A stretch of 64,000 bases of DNA from Brenneria rubrifaciens (GTDB taxonomy: Bacteria; Pseudomonadota; Gammaproteobacteria; Enterobacterales; Enterobacteriaceae): contig NZ_CP034035.1 of NCBI RefSeq assembly GCF_005484945.1, positions 3,596,001-3,660,000 on the forward strand, written 5' to 3'. The notes beneath the pieces were generated by a model. The model was not told the DNA's origin. It was given only the letters and a program-made list of their open reading frames with translations, and searched no databases. Below, piece by piece: positions 1-9,651 of this stretch (its first letter is position 1; every line of letters starts with the position of its first letter). The translations under genes were made by a program, and so were the position numbers.

Positions 1-2038
1 TCACCGCTTTGAAACGTCCCGGCTCCTGATGCGTACTGGTTAAGCGTAGCTCAATACATTCCGAGACCAGTTGCTGCACACGAGTACGAATCAACCCGCG
101 TAAATGCTGGCTATAGCAGAATACTTCCAGCGATTCCGGCAACGCGGCATCCTGATGCATCTTGCCCAAAATGGTCCTCAGCGCTTCCAATACCGCTTGT
201 TCCCCACTGAAATGCAGCGTACGCACTTCATTCCAGGAGTTGCGATAAAGCAAGTCGACACTCCCCACCAGACATTGCTGCTGTTGGCCGAAACTGAAAA
301 CATCCAACTGGCGAAAATCAAAATGCACCACCTGATTACGGAAGGCCGCGGTAGGATCATGTTCCAAATTCACGATGATCGCCAGATGACGAATCTCACA
401 CGGGCTGTACAACGCTTTCGGCGTCGGCGCAGGCAAGCGTAGTGGGAAATGGCTTGACACATCGGCGACCAAGGCCTGCAAACGAGTGACGTCGCACAAC
501 GCATTACCCTTGATATACAAACGCGTGCTGGGCGTCAGCAAGCCGTTGAAGTAGGCCCAAGCCACCAACTTGTTTAAATAGCGGTTATATTCCAGCGGCT
601 GATGACTGACGATGGCGTCCATTGACGGCGCCTGATTGTACAGATACCAGCCGGAACGGTTGGCTCGCCCGGCGGGAACATAAATAAAGGTTAGATTCGG
701 CTCTGATAAATCGGGGGAAATCTGCGGATTCAGCAATGTGACTTTGCCTGGCAGGGCTTCAAATGCGGCATAGAGCTTACGGGTTAATACGCCGATATCT
801 TGCGGGCTGGCGCTCACGCTCAGATTGTTGCGGCGGGCGAAACGGATCAAGTTGCGATAGGTCTGCATCATTGCGTCGAGCAGTTCATTGTGCGCTTCGC
901 GAACCCGTTCAATTTTCCAGTTGGCGCGGTTATCCAGCATGGCCAGATGTTCATCGGTCCAGCCCCATTCCTGTACCAATTGGCTCAGGATCTGACGCCG
1001 CCAGCCCACACAGGCATGCTCGCTTGATAATTTTTCACAGACTTTCAAATAAAAACATCGGCGAGCCAAATCCAGACGGGTAGGGTCATTTATTGCCGTC
1101 AGATAATGGGTCACTCGTTCCAGCATCATGCAGTAAGGATCGAGGCCGAAAGAGACAATCTCGCCGTGATGCAAACGCTGTTTTATATCCATGGAAAGCA
1201 GGCGGGTATCAGGATATTCCCAGGAGTAGGCTTCCAGCAGCAGCGTTTTCAATACGGCCTTGTAAGGGGAATCGATACTTTTATAGAGTTGCCACAAACT
1301 GGCGCCGAAATACTCTTCGGCGGAAAGCGTACTCAGCCCGCCCAAATCCAGCCACTCGTTAGGGGCCAGTACGCCCTGTGCATACAGAGACAAAACGTAT
1401 TCGTCGTAGTTTGATTCTTCTTCCACCGGCACCATGTTCCACAAAACGCGCTTGCCCGCCATGCGGACGGCGGTACGGTAGAACTCATCCAGCAACAGAA
1501 TATGTTGTGTGGAACCGCAATCCTCACCGCCGAGACTGCCGCTTTCGTTATGGCGGAAGCGATTTTCGTCCATCAGGAAGAAGCTGACATCCACGCCCTG
1601 CGCGGCGGCCCATTGCTCCAGCAGCGTACATTTCTGCTGTAACCGCAAACGCTCTTCATTATCGAGCCAGGACTGATGACAAACCCAGATATCCAGATCG
1701 GAACTGAAACTCTGTCCAATCGAGGCTGTGCTGCCCATAGAGTAAACGCCAGTAATCGGCAATTCGCCTTGCTGGTGCGAATTTTCCAACTGACCCCATC
1801 TTAATTCGATGTTATCCAGGTAGTGTTGCTGTTTTTCATCAGGCGTGTAAAAACAGATGCCGTGCGGAACCTTGCCTTCAAGGTAGCCCGGCATCAGCGG
1901 GTGATGATGATGTAATAAAATCGGCAGAAGACTGTAAACCCGCTGAAAAGCGGGCTTCATCGCTCCCAGAGCACGGTCAACACGCAGTTGGTTGATCGCA
2001 TCCAGTCTTTGCTTCAAAGTCTCGATGTAAAAGTACAA
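1..2038 (-). CDS. cyaA: Adenylate cyclase, class I (3' end outside window)
   Basis: Class I adenylate cyclase makes cAMP from ATP in the cytoplasm and feeds CRP-dependent catabolite control. The reading frame is open from a TTG start at 2038 to the window edge, 679 complete codons out of about 850 expected, so the C-terminal regulatory part lies outside. The N-terminus begins [13 protein letters not shown], as in enterobacterial CyaA, and the nucleotidyltransferase motif [17 protein letters not shown] is near residues 99-115. The TTG start is the known weak start of enterobacterial cyaA; the nearby ATG is out of frame. The gene is divergent from hemC, and a CRP site sits in its promoter region. 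Confidence 0.97.
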   Translation of the reverse strand, partial: MYFYIETLKQRLDAINQLRVDRALGAMKPAFQRVYSLLPILLHHHHPLMPGYLEGKVPHGICFYTPDEKQQHYLDNIELRWGQLENSHQQGELPITGVYSMGSTASIGQSFSSDLDIWVCHQSWLDNEERLRLQQKCTLLEQWAAAQGVDVSFFLMDENRFRHNESGSLGGEDCGSTQHILLLDEFYRTAVRMAGKRVLWNMVPVEEESNYDEYVLSLYAQGVLAPNEWLDLGGLSTLSAEEYFGASLWQLYKSIDSPYKAVLKTLLLEAYSWEYPDTRLLSMDIKQRLHHGEIVSFGLDPYCMMLERVTHYLTAINDPTRLDLARRCFYLKVCEKLSSEHACVGWRRQILSQLVQEWGWTDEHLAMLDNRANWKIERVREAHNELLDAMMQTYRNLIRFARRNNLSVSASPQDIGVLTRKLYAAFEALPGKVTLLNPQISPDLSEPNLTFIYVPAGRANRSGWYLYNQAPSMDAIVSHQPLEYNRYLNKLVAWAYFNGLLTPSTRLYIKGNALCDVTRLQALVADVSSHFPLRLPAPTPKALYSPCEIRHLAIIVNLEHDPTAAFRNQVVHFDFRQLDVFSFGQQQQCLVGSVDLLYRNSWNEVRTLHFSGEQAVLEALRTILGKMHQDAALPESLEVFCYSQHLRGLIRTRVQQLVSECIELRLTSTHQEPGRFKAV

Positions 2039-2136
2039 GACATTATCGCCTGATTATCCCAGTGCCTATAAAAAACCCCGTATTCCAAATTCGCCAATGA
2101 TGAAATTAGAAGAATGTTTGGCAAAATATTGCTGGA

Positions 2137-2156
2137 AACGTGATCAATTTAACACC
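2137..2156 (-). promoter_or_regulatory. CRP-cAMP site upstream of cyaA
   Basis: On the minus strand the sequence reads AGGTGTTAAATTGATCACGT. It carries the TGTTA/GATCACG half-sites and is nearly identical to the CRP site that represses the cyaA P2 promoter in E. coli. It lies about 100 bases before the TTG start. The remaining bases of the roughly 300-bp cyaA-hemC gap must hold the two divergent promoters; I see no gene in it. Confidence 0.75.
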
Positions 2157-2338
2157 TTGCTGATTAAGCGTAAAGAAAGTAAAGAAAGTTAGACTTATCT
2201 GTCTTGCTTTTATTATGTTTTTTCATTACTGAATCAGCCCAACGTCTCATCCCCTCCTCCCTGCGTCCCACTATCATTGTGCTAAAGGCGCACCATCAAT
2301 GATACGATAGCGGAAAATCATAAAAACGGTATCAAAGC

Positions 2339-3280
2339 ATGTTAGATAATATTATTAGAATTGCCACCCGACAAAGCCCGCTTGCGCTGTGGCAGGCACA
2401 ATATGTTCAACAGCGTTTGATGCACTTCCACCCTGGGCTTCAGGTCGAGCTGGTTCCCATGGTGACCCGTGGTGATATCATTCTTGATACGCCGTTGGCG
2501 AAGGTCGGCGGCAAGGGTTTGTTTGTTAAAGAGTTAGAGTTAGCCCTGTTGGAAGACCGTGCCGATATCGCCGTTCACTCCATGAAAGATGTGCCCGTTG
2601 AATTCCCTGACGGTCTTGGTCTGGTCACGATTTGTGAGCGCGACGATCCCCGGGACGCCTTCGTTTCCAATCACTATGCCAGTCTTGATCAACTGCCGCC
2701 GGGCAGTTGTGTCGGCACTTCCAGCCTACGCCGCCAGTGCCAGTTGCGCGCCAGACGGCCCGACCTGATTATTCGGGATTTACGCGGCAACGTGGGCACG
2801 CGCTTGTCAAAACTGGATCGCGGTGAATACGACGCCATCATTCTGGCGGTCGCAGGCTTAAAACGCCTGAAGCTGGGCGGTCGCATACGCAGTGCGCTCA
2901 GCCCGGAAGAATCGCTGCCCGCCGTCGGTCAGGGGGCGATTGGCATCGAATGCCGCCTGAATGACGACCGTACCCGGCAGTTGCTTACGCCGCTGAATCA
3001 CGCCGCTACCGCCGCGCGCGTTGAGGCGGAACGGGCGATGAACGTACGTCTGGAAGGCGGGTGTCAGGTGCCTATCGGCAGTTATGCCGAACTAGAGGGC
3101 GATACCCTGTGGCTACGCGCGCTGGTTGGCGTTCCCGATGGCAGCCGGACGATCGTCGGTGAACGCACTGGCAACATCGCCGACGCACAGCAAATCGGCA
3201 TTGCGCTGGCGGAAGAACTATTGGAGAAAGGCGCCCGCGAGATCCTACGTGCCGTCTATCAGGAAACGCCTCCATTATGA
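2339..3280 (+). CDS. hemC: Porphobilinogen deaminase (hydroxymethylbilane synthase)
   Basis: This cytoplasmic enzyme condenses four porphobilinogens into hydroxymethylbilane in tetrapyrrole and heme synthesis. At 313 residues it has the usual length. The catalytic aspartate D84 lies in HSMKDVP, and C242 in EGGCQVPIG is the cysteine that carries the dipyrromethane cofactor; both numbers match the E. coli enzyme. It is the first gene of hemCDXY and overlaps hemD by four bases (ATGA), so the two are probably translationally coupled. The start follows a GTATCAAAGC stretch with no strong ribosome binding site. Confidence 0.98.
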   Translation: MLDNIIRIATRQSPLALWQAQYVQQRLMHFHPGLQVELVPMVTRGDIILDTPLAKVGGKGLFVKELELALLEDRADIAVHSMKDVPVEFPDGLGLVTICERDDPRDAFVSNHYASLDQLPPGSCVGTSSLRRQCQLRARRPDLIIRDLRGNVGTRLSKLDRGEYDAIILAVAGLKRLKLGGRIRSALSPEESLPAVGQGAIGIECRLNDDRTRQLLTPLNHAATAARVEAERAMNVRLEGGCQVPIGSYAELEGDTLWLRALVGVPDGSRTIVGERTGNIADAQQIGIALAEELLEKGAREILRAVYQETPPL

Positions 3281-4017
3281 CCATTCTGGTGACCCGTCCG
3301 TCGCCGGCTGGTGAGCAACTGGTGACTCGCTTGAGAAAACTGGGCTATAGCGCCTGGCATAGCCCGTTGATTGAATTCTCTCCGGGGGGTGAACTGGACC
3401 GGCTACCCGCTTTAGTGGCGGGCTTACGGCCCGGCGGCATGGTGTTCGCCCTTTCACGGCATGCGATAGACTATGCCGATCCGCTGCTGAGCCGTGCTGG
3501 TGGTGGCTGGCCGTCTACGCTTGACTATTATGCCATCGGCCGGACAACCGCGCTGGCATTGCACAAGGTCAGCGCACAACCTGTTTCCTACCCTCAGGAT
3601 AGAGAAACCAGCGAAACTTTATTACAACTCCCCGAACTTCAGCATATTAATGGCAAACAGGCACTATTATTACGGGGTAATGGCGGCAGAGAGCTATTAG
3701 CGACCACCCTCACCGAACGCGGCGCCGAAGTGGTTTACTGTGAATGCTATCAGCGCCGCGCCGTGCATTATGACGGGCTGGAACAAAGCCACCACTGGCA
3801 ACAGGCAGGTATTGACAGGTTAGTGATCACCAGCGGAGAAATGCTACAACGGATCTATACTTTAGTTCCTGATTACTATCGGGCTTCCTGGCTACTGGGA
3901 TGCCAGGTGATCGTAGTCAGTGAACGTCTGGCAGCACAGGCCCGTCAGCTCGGCTGGCGTGATATTCGAGTAGCCGATAACGCCGACAACGATGCGCTCA
4001 TGCGCGCACTACAATAA
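3277..4017 (+). CDS. hemD: Uroporphyrinogen-III synthase
   Basis: HemD cyclises hydroxymethylbilane with inversion of ring D to give uroporphyrinogen III, directly after HemC. The 246-residue protein starts [15 protein letters not shown], the conserved N-terminus of the family, and has the two-lobed organisation typical of HemD, with the TSGEML segment in the second lobe. The family is poorly conserved, so the assignment leans on the hemC overlap and the order hemC-hemD-hemX-hemY. Its ATG is contained in the ATGA overlap with the hemC stop. Confidence 0.96.
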   Translation: MTILVTRPSPAGEQLVTRLRKLGYSAWHSPLIEFSPGGELDRLPALVAGLRPGGMVFALSRHAIDYADPLLSRAGGGWPSTLDYYAIGRTTALALHKVSAQPVSYPQDRETSETLLQLPELQHINGKQALLLRGNGGRELLATTLTERGAEVVYCECYQRRAVHYDGLEQSHHWQQAGIDRLVITSGEMLQRIYTLVPDYYRASWLLGCQVIVVSERLAAQARQLGWRDIRVADNADNDALMRALQ

Positions 4018-4040
4018 ACCTGATCATGGGATGTACCATT

Positions 4041-5168
4041 ATGACGGAACACAATACCCCCACAGCCCCATCCGAAGAGGTTGCAGAGCGGGTTGAACCC
4101 GCGCATCAACCGCAGGAACCCGAACCGCAACCGGCCAGGCGAACGGGGATATTGTTGGGAGCTATCGCGATCGTGATTGCACTGGCGCTGAGCGGTGGGC
4201 TTTACTATTACGGTCATCAGCAGGCGCAGCAAGAGACCGCGGCCATTCAACGGTTGGAATCCCAGCTACTCTCGTTGCAACAACAGCTACAGCAGCAAGG
4301 CCGGCAGTGGCAAGATACGCAACAGGAATACGCCAAAGCGCAGGACGCAGCCGAACAGCGTCTGAATGCCCTGACTCGTCAATCAGATGAACAGCGTGAA
4401 AAACTGGCCGCGCTTTCCAATCACGACACCAATACCTGGTTGCTGGCGCAGTCTGATTTTCTGGTCAAACTGGCCGCCAGAAAGTTATGGAGCGATAAAG
4501 ATGTCACCACGGCAGGCGCGTTGCTGAAAAGCGCGGACGCCAGTCTGGCGGAAATGAACGATCCGAGCCTGATTGAAATCCGCCGCGCGTTGACCAGTGA
4601 CATCAGTACGCTGGCAAGCATAAGCCAGATCGATTTCGATGGTATCATTCTTAAAGTGAACCAATTGACCGATCAGGTCGATAACTTGCGCCTTGCCAAT
4701 AACGATACCGATAACGCGCCAATGGATGAAGACGGCACGGAACTGTCCGCCACGCTCAGCGAATGGCGGCAGAATCTCAGCAAAAGCTGGCATAACTTTC
4801 TGGCGGACTTCATTACCATTCGGCGCCGGGACAGCGCGGCAGAACCGCTGTTAGCCCCCAGTCAGGATGTTTATCTGCGCGAAAATATCCGTTCTCGTTT
4901 GCTGGTCGCTGCTCAGGCGATCCCGCGCCATCAGAATGAAGTGTATAAACAATCATTGGAAACCGCTTCCACGTGGGTAAGAGCGTATTTCGATACGGCC
5001 GATCCAACGACTCAGGCATTTCTGGAACAGCTTGATGCGCTGAGCCAACAATCGATCTCGATGGATGTGCCTGCTGAATTGCAAAGTCAGCCGCTGCTGG
5101 AAAAACTGATGCAAACCCGGGTTCGCAACTTACTGGCTCAGACGCCAGCGACGCAGCAGGAGGGCTGA
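4041..5168 (+). CDS. hemX: HemX family inner-membrane protein
   Basis: HemX is a membrane-anchored protein of the hem operon, long annotated as a putative uroporphyrinogen-III methyltransferase although it lacks a convincing methyltransferase domain; its real role is unclear. The N-terminus is acidic and proline-rich, followed by one membrane segment near residues 40-60 and then a glutamine-rich coiled coil ([13 protein letters not shown]). The periplasmic or cytoplasmic remainder is helical. I chose ATG 4041 (MTEHNTP) by similarity to E. coli HemX rather than the upstream in-frame ATG at 4026. It ends two bases before hemY. Confidence 0.93.
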   Translation: MTEHNTPTAPSEEVAERVEPAHQPQEPEPQPARRTGILLGAIAIVIALALSGGLYYYGHQQAQQETAAIQRLESQLLSLQQQLQQQGRQWQDTQQEYAKAQDAAEQRLNALTRQSDEQREKLAALSNHDTNTWLLAQSDFLVKLAARKLWSDKDVTTAGALLKSADASLAEMNDPSLIEIRRALTSDISTLASISQIDFDGIILKVNQLTDQVDNLRLANNDTDNAPMDEDGTELSATLSEWRQNLSKSWHNFLADFITIRRRDSAAEPLLAPSQDVYLRENIRSRLLVAAQAIPRHQNEVYKQSLETASTWVRAYFDTADPTTQAFLEQLDALSQQSISMDVPAELQSQPLLEKLMQTRVRNLLAQTPATQQEG

Positions 5169-5170
5169 AC

Positions 5171-6364
5171 ATGCTGAGAGTTTTGTTGCTGTTTCTGATC
5201 CTGATTGCGGGCGTGGTGCTCGGCCCGATGGTCGCTGGTCATCAAGGCTATGTACTGATTCAAACGCATAGCTACAACATTGAAACCAGCGTTACCGGGC
5301 TGGCGATCATGTTGGTATTGCTGTTCCTTGCCCTGCTGAGCGTTGAATGGGTGATCCGTCGTATTTTTCGTACCGGCGCACGCACACGTGGCTGGTTCCT
5401 CGGCCGTAAACGCAGCCGGGCCAGAAAACAGACCAAAGCCGCGTTGCTCAAACTGGTGGAAGGGGACTATTTGCAGGTCGAGAAATTACTGACGCGCAAT
5501 GCCGATCATGCCGAACAACCGGTGGTCAACTACCTGCTCGCCGCAGAAGCCGCTCAGCAGCGTGGCGACGAATTTCGCACCAAACAGTATCTGGAACGGG
5601 CGGCGGAAATTGCGGACACCAACCAGCTACCGGTGGAGATCACCCGCGTACGCATTCAGTTGGCGCGTCATGAAGACCATGCCGCGCGTCACGGCGTTGA
5701 CCGTCTGCTGGAAACCGCACCGCGTCACCCAGAAGTCTTACGTCTGGCTGAACAGGCATTTCTGCGCACCAGTGCCTATAACGCGCTATTGGATATTCTG
5801 CCTGCCATGCGCAAAATGCCGGCGTACGACGAAGAGCATGTGCTGGCACTGCAACAGCAAGCCTATATCGGCCTGATGAATCAGGCGATGGCGGATGGCG
5901 GCAGTGAGGGCCTGAAACAGTGGTGGAACAGCCAAAGTCGCAAAATCCGCCATGAGGTGCCGTTACAGGCGGTCATGGTCGAACATTTGATTGAATGTGA
6001 CGATCACGATACCGCGCAAAAAATCGTCCTGGATGGTCTTAAACGCCAGTATGACGAACGGCTGGTTCTGCTGATGCCGCGCCTTAAAGCGGGCAACCCG
6101 GAGCAACTGGAAAAAATGCTGCGCCAGAAAATCAAACAGCAGGGCGCGACACCGCTTTTGAATAGTACGCTGGGGCAACTGCTGTTGAAGCACGGCGAAT
6201 GGCAACAGGCCAACGATGCGTTCCGCGCGGCGTTGGAACAACGCCCCGATGCGTATGACTACGCCTGGCGCGCGGATGCGCTCGATCGCCTGCATTTACC
6301 AGAGGAGGCCGCCCAAATGCGGCGCGAAGGGCTATTGCTCACCTTACAGCAGCCGACAACCTAA
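5171..6364 (+). CDS. hemY: HemY, inner-membrane TPR protein of the heme operon
   Basis: HemY is an inner-membrane protein with tetratricopeptide-like helical repeats. It is required for normal late steps of protoheme synthesis, but it is not the flavin protoporphyrinogen oxidase that shares its name. The 397-residue protein begins with two membrane segments (about residues 1-25 and 38-60), then a basic cytoplasmic loop rich in Arg and Lys (RTGARTRGWFLGRKR). Alpha-helical repeats follow to the C-terminus. It is the last gene of hemCDXY, two bases after the hemX stop. Confidence 0.95.
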   Translation: MLRVLLLFLILIAGVVLGPMVAGHQGYVLIQTHSYNIETSVTGLAIMLVLLFLALLSVEWVIRRIFRTGARTRGWFLGRKRSRARKQTKAALLKLVEGDYLQVEKLLTRNADHAEQPVVNYLLAAEAAQQRGDEFRTKQYLERAAEIADTNQLPVEITRVRIQLARHEDHAARHGVDRLLETAPRHPEVLRLAEQAFLRTSAYNALLDILPAMRKMPAYDEEHVLALQQQAYIGLMNQAMADGGSEGLKQWWNSQSRKIRHEVPLQAVMVEHLIECDDHDTAQKIVLDGLKRQYDERLVLLMPRLKAGNPEQLEKMLRQKIKQQGATPLLNSTLGQLLLKHGEWQQANDAFRAALEQRPDAYDYAWRADALDRLHLPEEAAQMRREGLLLTLQQPTT

Positions 6365-6402
6365 CCGCGTCAACGGAAGGGCCTCTCCCGCTTTGTTCAC
6401 TG

Positions 6403-6434
6403 AAAAAAAAACGCTTACCGATAAACGGTAAGCG
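6403..6434 (-). terminator. Rho-independent terminator, strongest on minus strand
   Basis: A 9-bp perfect stem CGCTTACCG/CGGTAAGCG with loop ATAAA is followed on the minus strand by nine T residues. On the plus strand an A-rich run flanks it, so it may also end hemY transcripts weakly. It faces the GNAT remnant and the operon that ends at 6910. Confidence 0.8.
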
Positions 6435-6473
6435 TCGAAAAAAATCAGGTCTTTAAGACAACAGTATGGTGCC

Positions 6474-6662
6474 TCACTCAACGTAATGTCCGGGAAAATA
6501 ATCCGATGGAGACAATATAACCTTCATCTGGAGTTGGACGATAGGCACCTCAAATTGGCTCTGCGTCATTCCCAGGTTTATGAAGCCGAGGCGAACATAG
6601 AAGGTGGAATGAGCATCTACCTCTGTATTTAAGCACGAACTATGCCAACAAACAAAAATCAA
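6474..6662 (-). pseudogene. GNAT acetyltransferase remnant (C-terminal part)
   Basis: A 62-residue frame contains FYVRLGFINLGMTQSQFEVP, which resembles the last conserved strand-helix-strand of GNAT N-acetyltransferases (the FYxxLGF motif followed by a VPxxQMxK tail). No acetyl-CoA binding motif is found upstream, where the frame is broken, so this looks like the truncated end of a lost gene. It lies in the otherwise AT-rich 545-bp gap between hemY and the lyase operon. Weak evidence: a short match to a very large family. Confidence 0.4.
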
Positions 6663-6840
6663 CTGGCGCGACGGCGTTATCTAATAATAACCACCTGATC
6701 ATTATAAATTATTTTTAAAACTTGATTAATGATACCGGCAGACAGAGCGCTGGAGGCGAGGGCTGACTCACAAAAACGTCGCCATTATGAGACACATTAG
6801 TGTATTTATCTACAAATCATTATTAATCAATATATTAAAC

Positions 6841-6904
6841 GTCTCCTTTCGGAGACATTAGACGAAGTCAGCCCATGCTGGCGTGCGTTCCGCCGGCATG
6901 GGCT
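6841..6904 (-). terminator. Two hairpins at the end of the lyase/ABC operon
   Basis: GTCTCC-TTTC-GGAGAC (6841-6856) is a perfect small hairpin. A second, larger one pairs AGCCCATGC (from 6870) with GCATGGGCT (to 6904). Neither is followed by a T run on the minus strand, so termination efficiency is uncertain, but they lie just after the last gene of the operon. Confidence 0.45.
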
Positions 6905-6909
6905 GTCCG

Positions 6910-8067
6910 CTAACGGGACGCCAGTTGTTCCAGACTTTGTTTCGCCATCTGGTACAAATAGTGGGCCGTAGGGAACAGGGCGCGATCATCCACGCGGAAC
7001 TTGGGATGATGCAACGCATATGGGCCGCCGGAACCGACCATCATAAAAGTGCCGGGCAACCTCTGCTGGTAGAACGCGAAATCTTCACCAATCGGGCTGG
7101 CTTCGATACGACGCGCTTCAAAGCCTTCTTCATCCGCCACCTGTAGCGCGAAATCAACCCATTCTGCCGTGTTGACCACGGACGGCGGTCCTGCATGCCA
7201 GATAAACTCAATTTCCGCGCCAAAGGTACTGGCAACACCTGCCACGATTTGACGAAAACGCTGTTCAATCAAATCGCGTACCTCCTGATTAAACGTTCTC
7301 ACCGTGCCTTCAAGATAAGCCGTATCAGGAATCACGTTCCAGGTACTGCCGCTATGCACCTGGGTAATCGACACCACGGCATTGTTATCAGAAGGAACGG
7401 TACGACTGATGATACTCTGCACCGATGAAATCAACTGGCCCAGAATAATAATCGGATCGTTGCCCTCATGCGGCTTCGCCGCATGGCAGCCTTTTGCAGC
7501 AATCTTGATTTCAAAACGGTCGACGCCCGCCGTCAGTGCGCCCTCTTTTCCGCCAATCACGCCGACGGGCAGCGTCGGATCATTATGAATACCAAAAATC
7601 GCCGCCGCATTATCCAGCGCGCCAGTCGCAATCACTTCCGGTGCGCCCAGACCGGTTTCTTCAGCGGCCTGGAACAGAATACGTACGGTGCCTTTCAATT
7701 CCGTTTCAATCTTCTTCAGCAAAATCGCGGCGCCCAGCGCGGCGGAAGAGTGGAAATCATGCCCGCAGGCATGCATTACGCCTTTGCTGGTTGAAGTGAA
7801 TTCCACGCCTGATTCTTCTTCGATCGGCAAGGCATCAATATCAGACCGGACGATCACCAGCGGCCCATCCTGTTGCCCGCCCACTTCAGCCACCAAACCC
7901 GTTTTCAGCGGCAGCTCTAGGATACGAATCCCTTCTTTCTCCAGCGCTTCTCTGATCTTGCGGGTGGTTTCAAATTCCTGGTTCGATAATTCAGGGTGCC
8001 GATGCAGATCGTGCCGGAATGCCTGAATAAATTGCGCCAGCGGTTCATGCTGAGATGCTATTTTCAT
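6910..8067 (-). CDS. M20D-family amidohydrolase (YxeP-like N-acyl-cysteine deacetylase)
   Basis: This is a cytoplasmic metal-dependent amidohydrolase of peptidase family M20D, expected to remove an N-acyl (probably N-acetyl) group from an amino acid. Visible motifs are RHPELS (residues 23-28), DIDALPIEEESG (76-87), HACGHDFH (99-106, metal ligands C101 and H103), AAEETG with the general-base glutamates (134-139), and a late LHHPKF. The 385-residue length is typical. It is the last gene of the operon, 63 bases after the ATPase gene. In Bacillus the homologous position is YxeP, which deacetylates S-substituted N-acetylcysteine. The exact substrate here is inferred from context. Confidence 0.85.
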   Translation of the reverse strand: MKIASQHEPLAQFIQAFRHDLHRHPELSNQEFETTRKIREALEKEGIRILELPLKTGLVAEVGGQQDGPLVIVRSDIDALPIEEESGVEFTSTSKGVMHACGHDFHSSAALGAAILLKKIETELKGTVRILFQAAEETGLGAPEVIATGALDNAAAIFGIHNDPTLPVGVIGGKEGALTAGVDRFEIKIAAKGCHAAKPHEGNDPIIILGQLISSVQSIISRTVPSDNNAVVSITQVHSGSTWNVIPDTAYLEGTVRTFNQEVRDLIEQRFRQIVAGVASTFGAEIEFIWHAGPPSVVNTAEWVDFALQVADEEGFEARRIEASPIGEDFAFYQQRLPGTFMMVGSGGPYALHHPKFRVDDRALFPTAHYLYQMAKQSLEQLASR

Positions 8068-8130
8068 TGATGTTTACTCCAACATTGTCCGCCCAATTTA
8101 CGGGCGTGCAGGTGAATCTTTTGTTTTCGG

Positions 8131-8892
8131 TTAAATATCATACTCAACCGGCTCAGGGATCTTAGTTAGCTGACGCAGGAAACGCTGTGTCTGCGGATTA
8201 TCAGAAAAACTGATCACTTTTTCCGCCGGACCTTCTTCAACAATATGACCGTCCGCCATGAAAATGACCCGATCCGCCACTTCCTGAGCGAATTGCATCT
8301 CATGCGTCACGATAACCATCGTCGTGTTGTTTTTCGCCAGTTTCTGAATAACCTGCAACACTTCATGGACGCGTTCCGGGTCCAGTGCCGACGTCGGCTC
8401 GTCAAACAGGATCGCTTTCGGATCGACCGCCAACGCCCGAGCAATACTCACGCGCTGTTGCTGCCCGCCGGATAACGTCACCGGATATTGCGCCGCCTGC
8501 GGCAACAACCCCACCTGTTCCAGCAGCGCAAGACCCATCTCATTCGCCTGTTTTTTAGGCATTTTCTTCACAACAATCAGCGCTTCAGTAATGTTTTCCA
8601 GCGCCGTCTTATTTTTGAACAGATTATAGTTCTGGAACACCATCGCCGTTTGGCGGCGCAGCGCATAGGCCGCCTTAGTTGAATAGTGGCGCGTGTCCAG
8701 ACGTTGTTCGCCGATCTCAATCGTTCCTGACTCCGGTGTTTCCAGCAGGTTCAAACAGCGTAATAGGGTCGATTTACCCGAACCGGATGGCCCAATAATG
8801 GCCACGACTTCGCCTTTGGCGATATCCAGACTGATGTTATTCAGCACCACCTGATCGCCAAAGCTTTTCGTGAGATTCTTTACACTGATCAT
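8131..8892 (-). CDS. Amino-acid ABC transporter ATP-binding protein (YxeO-like)
   Basis: The ATPase of a polar-amino-acid-type importer. Walker A GPSGSGKST lies near residues 34-42, the signature LSGGQQQR near 140, and Walker B AILFDEPTSALDP with the following H-loop EMQFA region. The 253-residue size fits the GlnQ/HisP/YxeO group. Its start is 9 bases downstream of the permease stop, indicating one transcript. It would energise uptake of the substrate captured by the lipoprotein encoded at 9652-10446. Group membership is clear; specificity is inferred. Confidence 0.9.
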   Translation of the reverse strand: MISVKNLTKSFGDQVVLNNISLDIAKGEVVAIIGPSGSGKSTLLRCLNLLETPESGTIEIGEQRLDTRHYSTKAAYALRRQTAMVFQNYNLFKNKTALENITEALIVVKKMPKKQANEMGLALLEQVGLLPQAAQYPVTLSGGQQQRVSIARALAVDPKAILFDEPTSALDPERVHEVLQVIQKLAKNNTTMVIVTHEMQFAQEVADRVIFMADGHIVEEGPAEKVISFSDNPQTQRFLRQLTKIPEPVEYDI

Positions 8893-8901
8893 TTCAGCCC
8901 C

Positions 8902-9573
8902 TTATCGCTGTAGCGAGTGATTTAGTTTCTTTTCCAGCTGCTTTTGCAGCCAGGCATAAACAATGATCACCAGCCAATAAATCAAACCCACAACCAGGAA
9001 GGTTTCAAAGAAACGCAATGACTCTGCGGCAATCATCTTGCCTTCCGCAAACAGTTCGGATACGCCCAGCGCAAATGCCACCGATGTATCTTTAATCAGG
9101 GAAATAAATGTGTTGCCCGTTGCGGGTAAGGCATTGAGCATAGCCTGAGGGAGCACAATCCTGCGGTAAATCTGCGCTTTGTTCATACCAATGGATAAAC
9201 CGGCTTCTGTTTGACCGAAATCCACAGACGCCAGGGCAGCGCGAAATATTTCCGCCATGTAAGCCGATGTCTTCAGACTGAAGCCAATGATCGCCGCCGT
9301 CATCGCATCGAGGTTGGATAGTCCGGGAAAAAGCTGCGGCAAACCAAAATAGATGATAAACAACTGTACCAGAGAAGGAATACCACGGAACAAAGAGATG
9401 TAGAGTTCCACGATTTTCACCACGATGATGTTTTTGGTTTCGCGAACCAGCGCCAATACCAAGCCGATGAGCATAGCAAAAAACATCGAAACCACGGCAA
9501 GCAACAACGTGGTCGGTAAATAAGCTAATACCTGGGGGAATACCTTTAACAGATAGGCGAGATCGATATTCAT
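8902..9573 (-). CDS. Amino-acid ABC transporter permease (YxeN-like)
   Basis: An inner-membrane permease of the HisM/GlnP family with about five membrane helices. It has the EAA-type coupling loop around ALASVDFGQTEAGLSIGMNK that contacts the ATPase. I set the start at MNIDLAYLLKVFPQV (9573), which fits the family N-terminus. In-frame starts at 9597 and 9582 would add eight or three residues, and none has a strong ribosome binding site. A single permease gene implies a homodimeric channel, as in the Bacillus YxeMNO importer. Confidence 0.88.
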   Translation of the reverse strand: MNIDLAYLLKVFPQVLAYLPTTLLLAVVSMFFAMLIGLVLALVRETKNIIVVKIVELYISLFRGIPSLVQLFIIYFGLPQLFPGLSNLDAMTAAIIGFSLKTSAYMAEIFRAALASVDFGQTEAGLSIGMNKAQIYRRIVLPQAMLNALPATGNTFISLIKDTSVAFALGVSELFAEGKMIAAESLRFFETFLVVGLIYWLVIIVYAWLQKQLEKKLNHSLQR

Positions 9574-9651
9574 GAGTGATACCATGGGTACTGCCATCGT
9601 ACGGTGGACACCGCGCCGACGGCATTAAGATTGTCGTGAGACTGCCACGAA

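Noticed and set aside
104..1587. Several plus-strand open frames (for example 104-442, 763-1083, 1106-1414)
   Set aside because: They are antisense to the continuous cyaA frame, which matches adenylate cyclase across its length.
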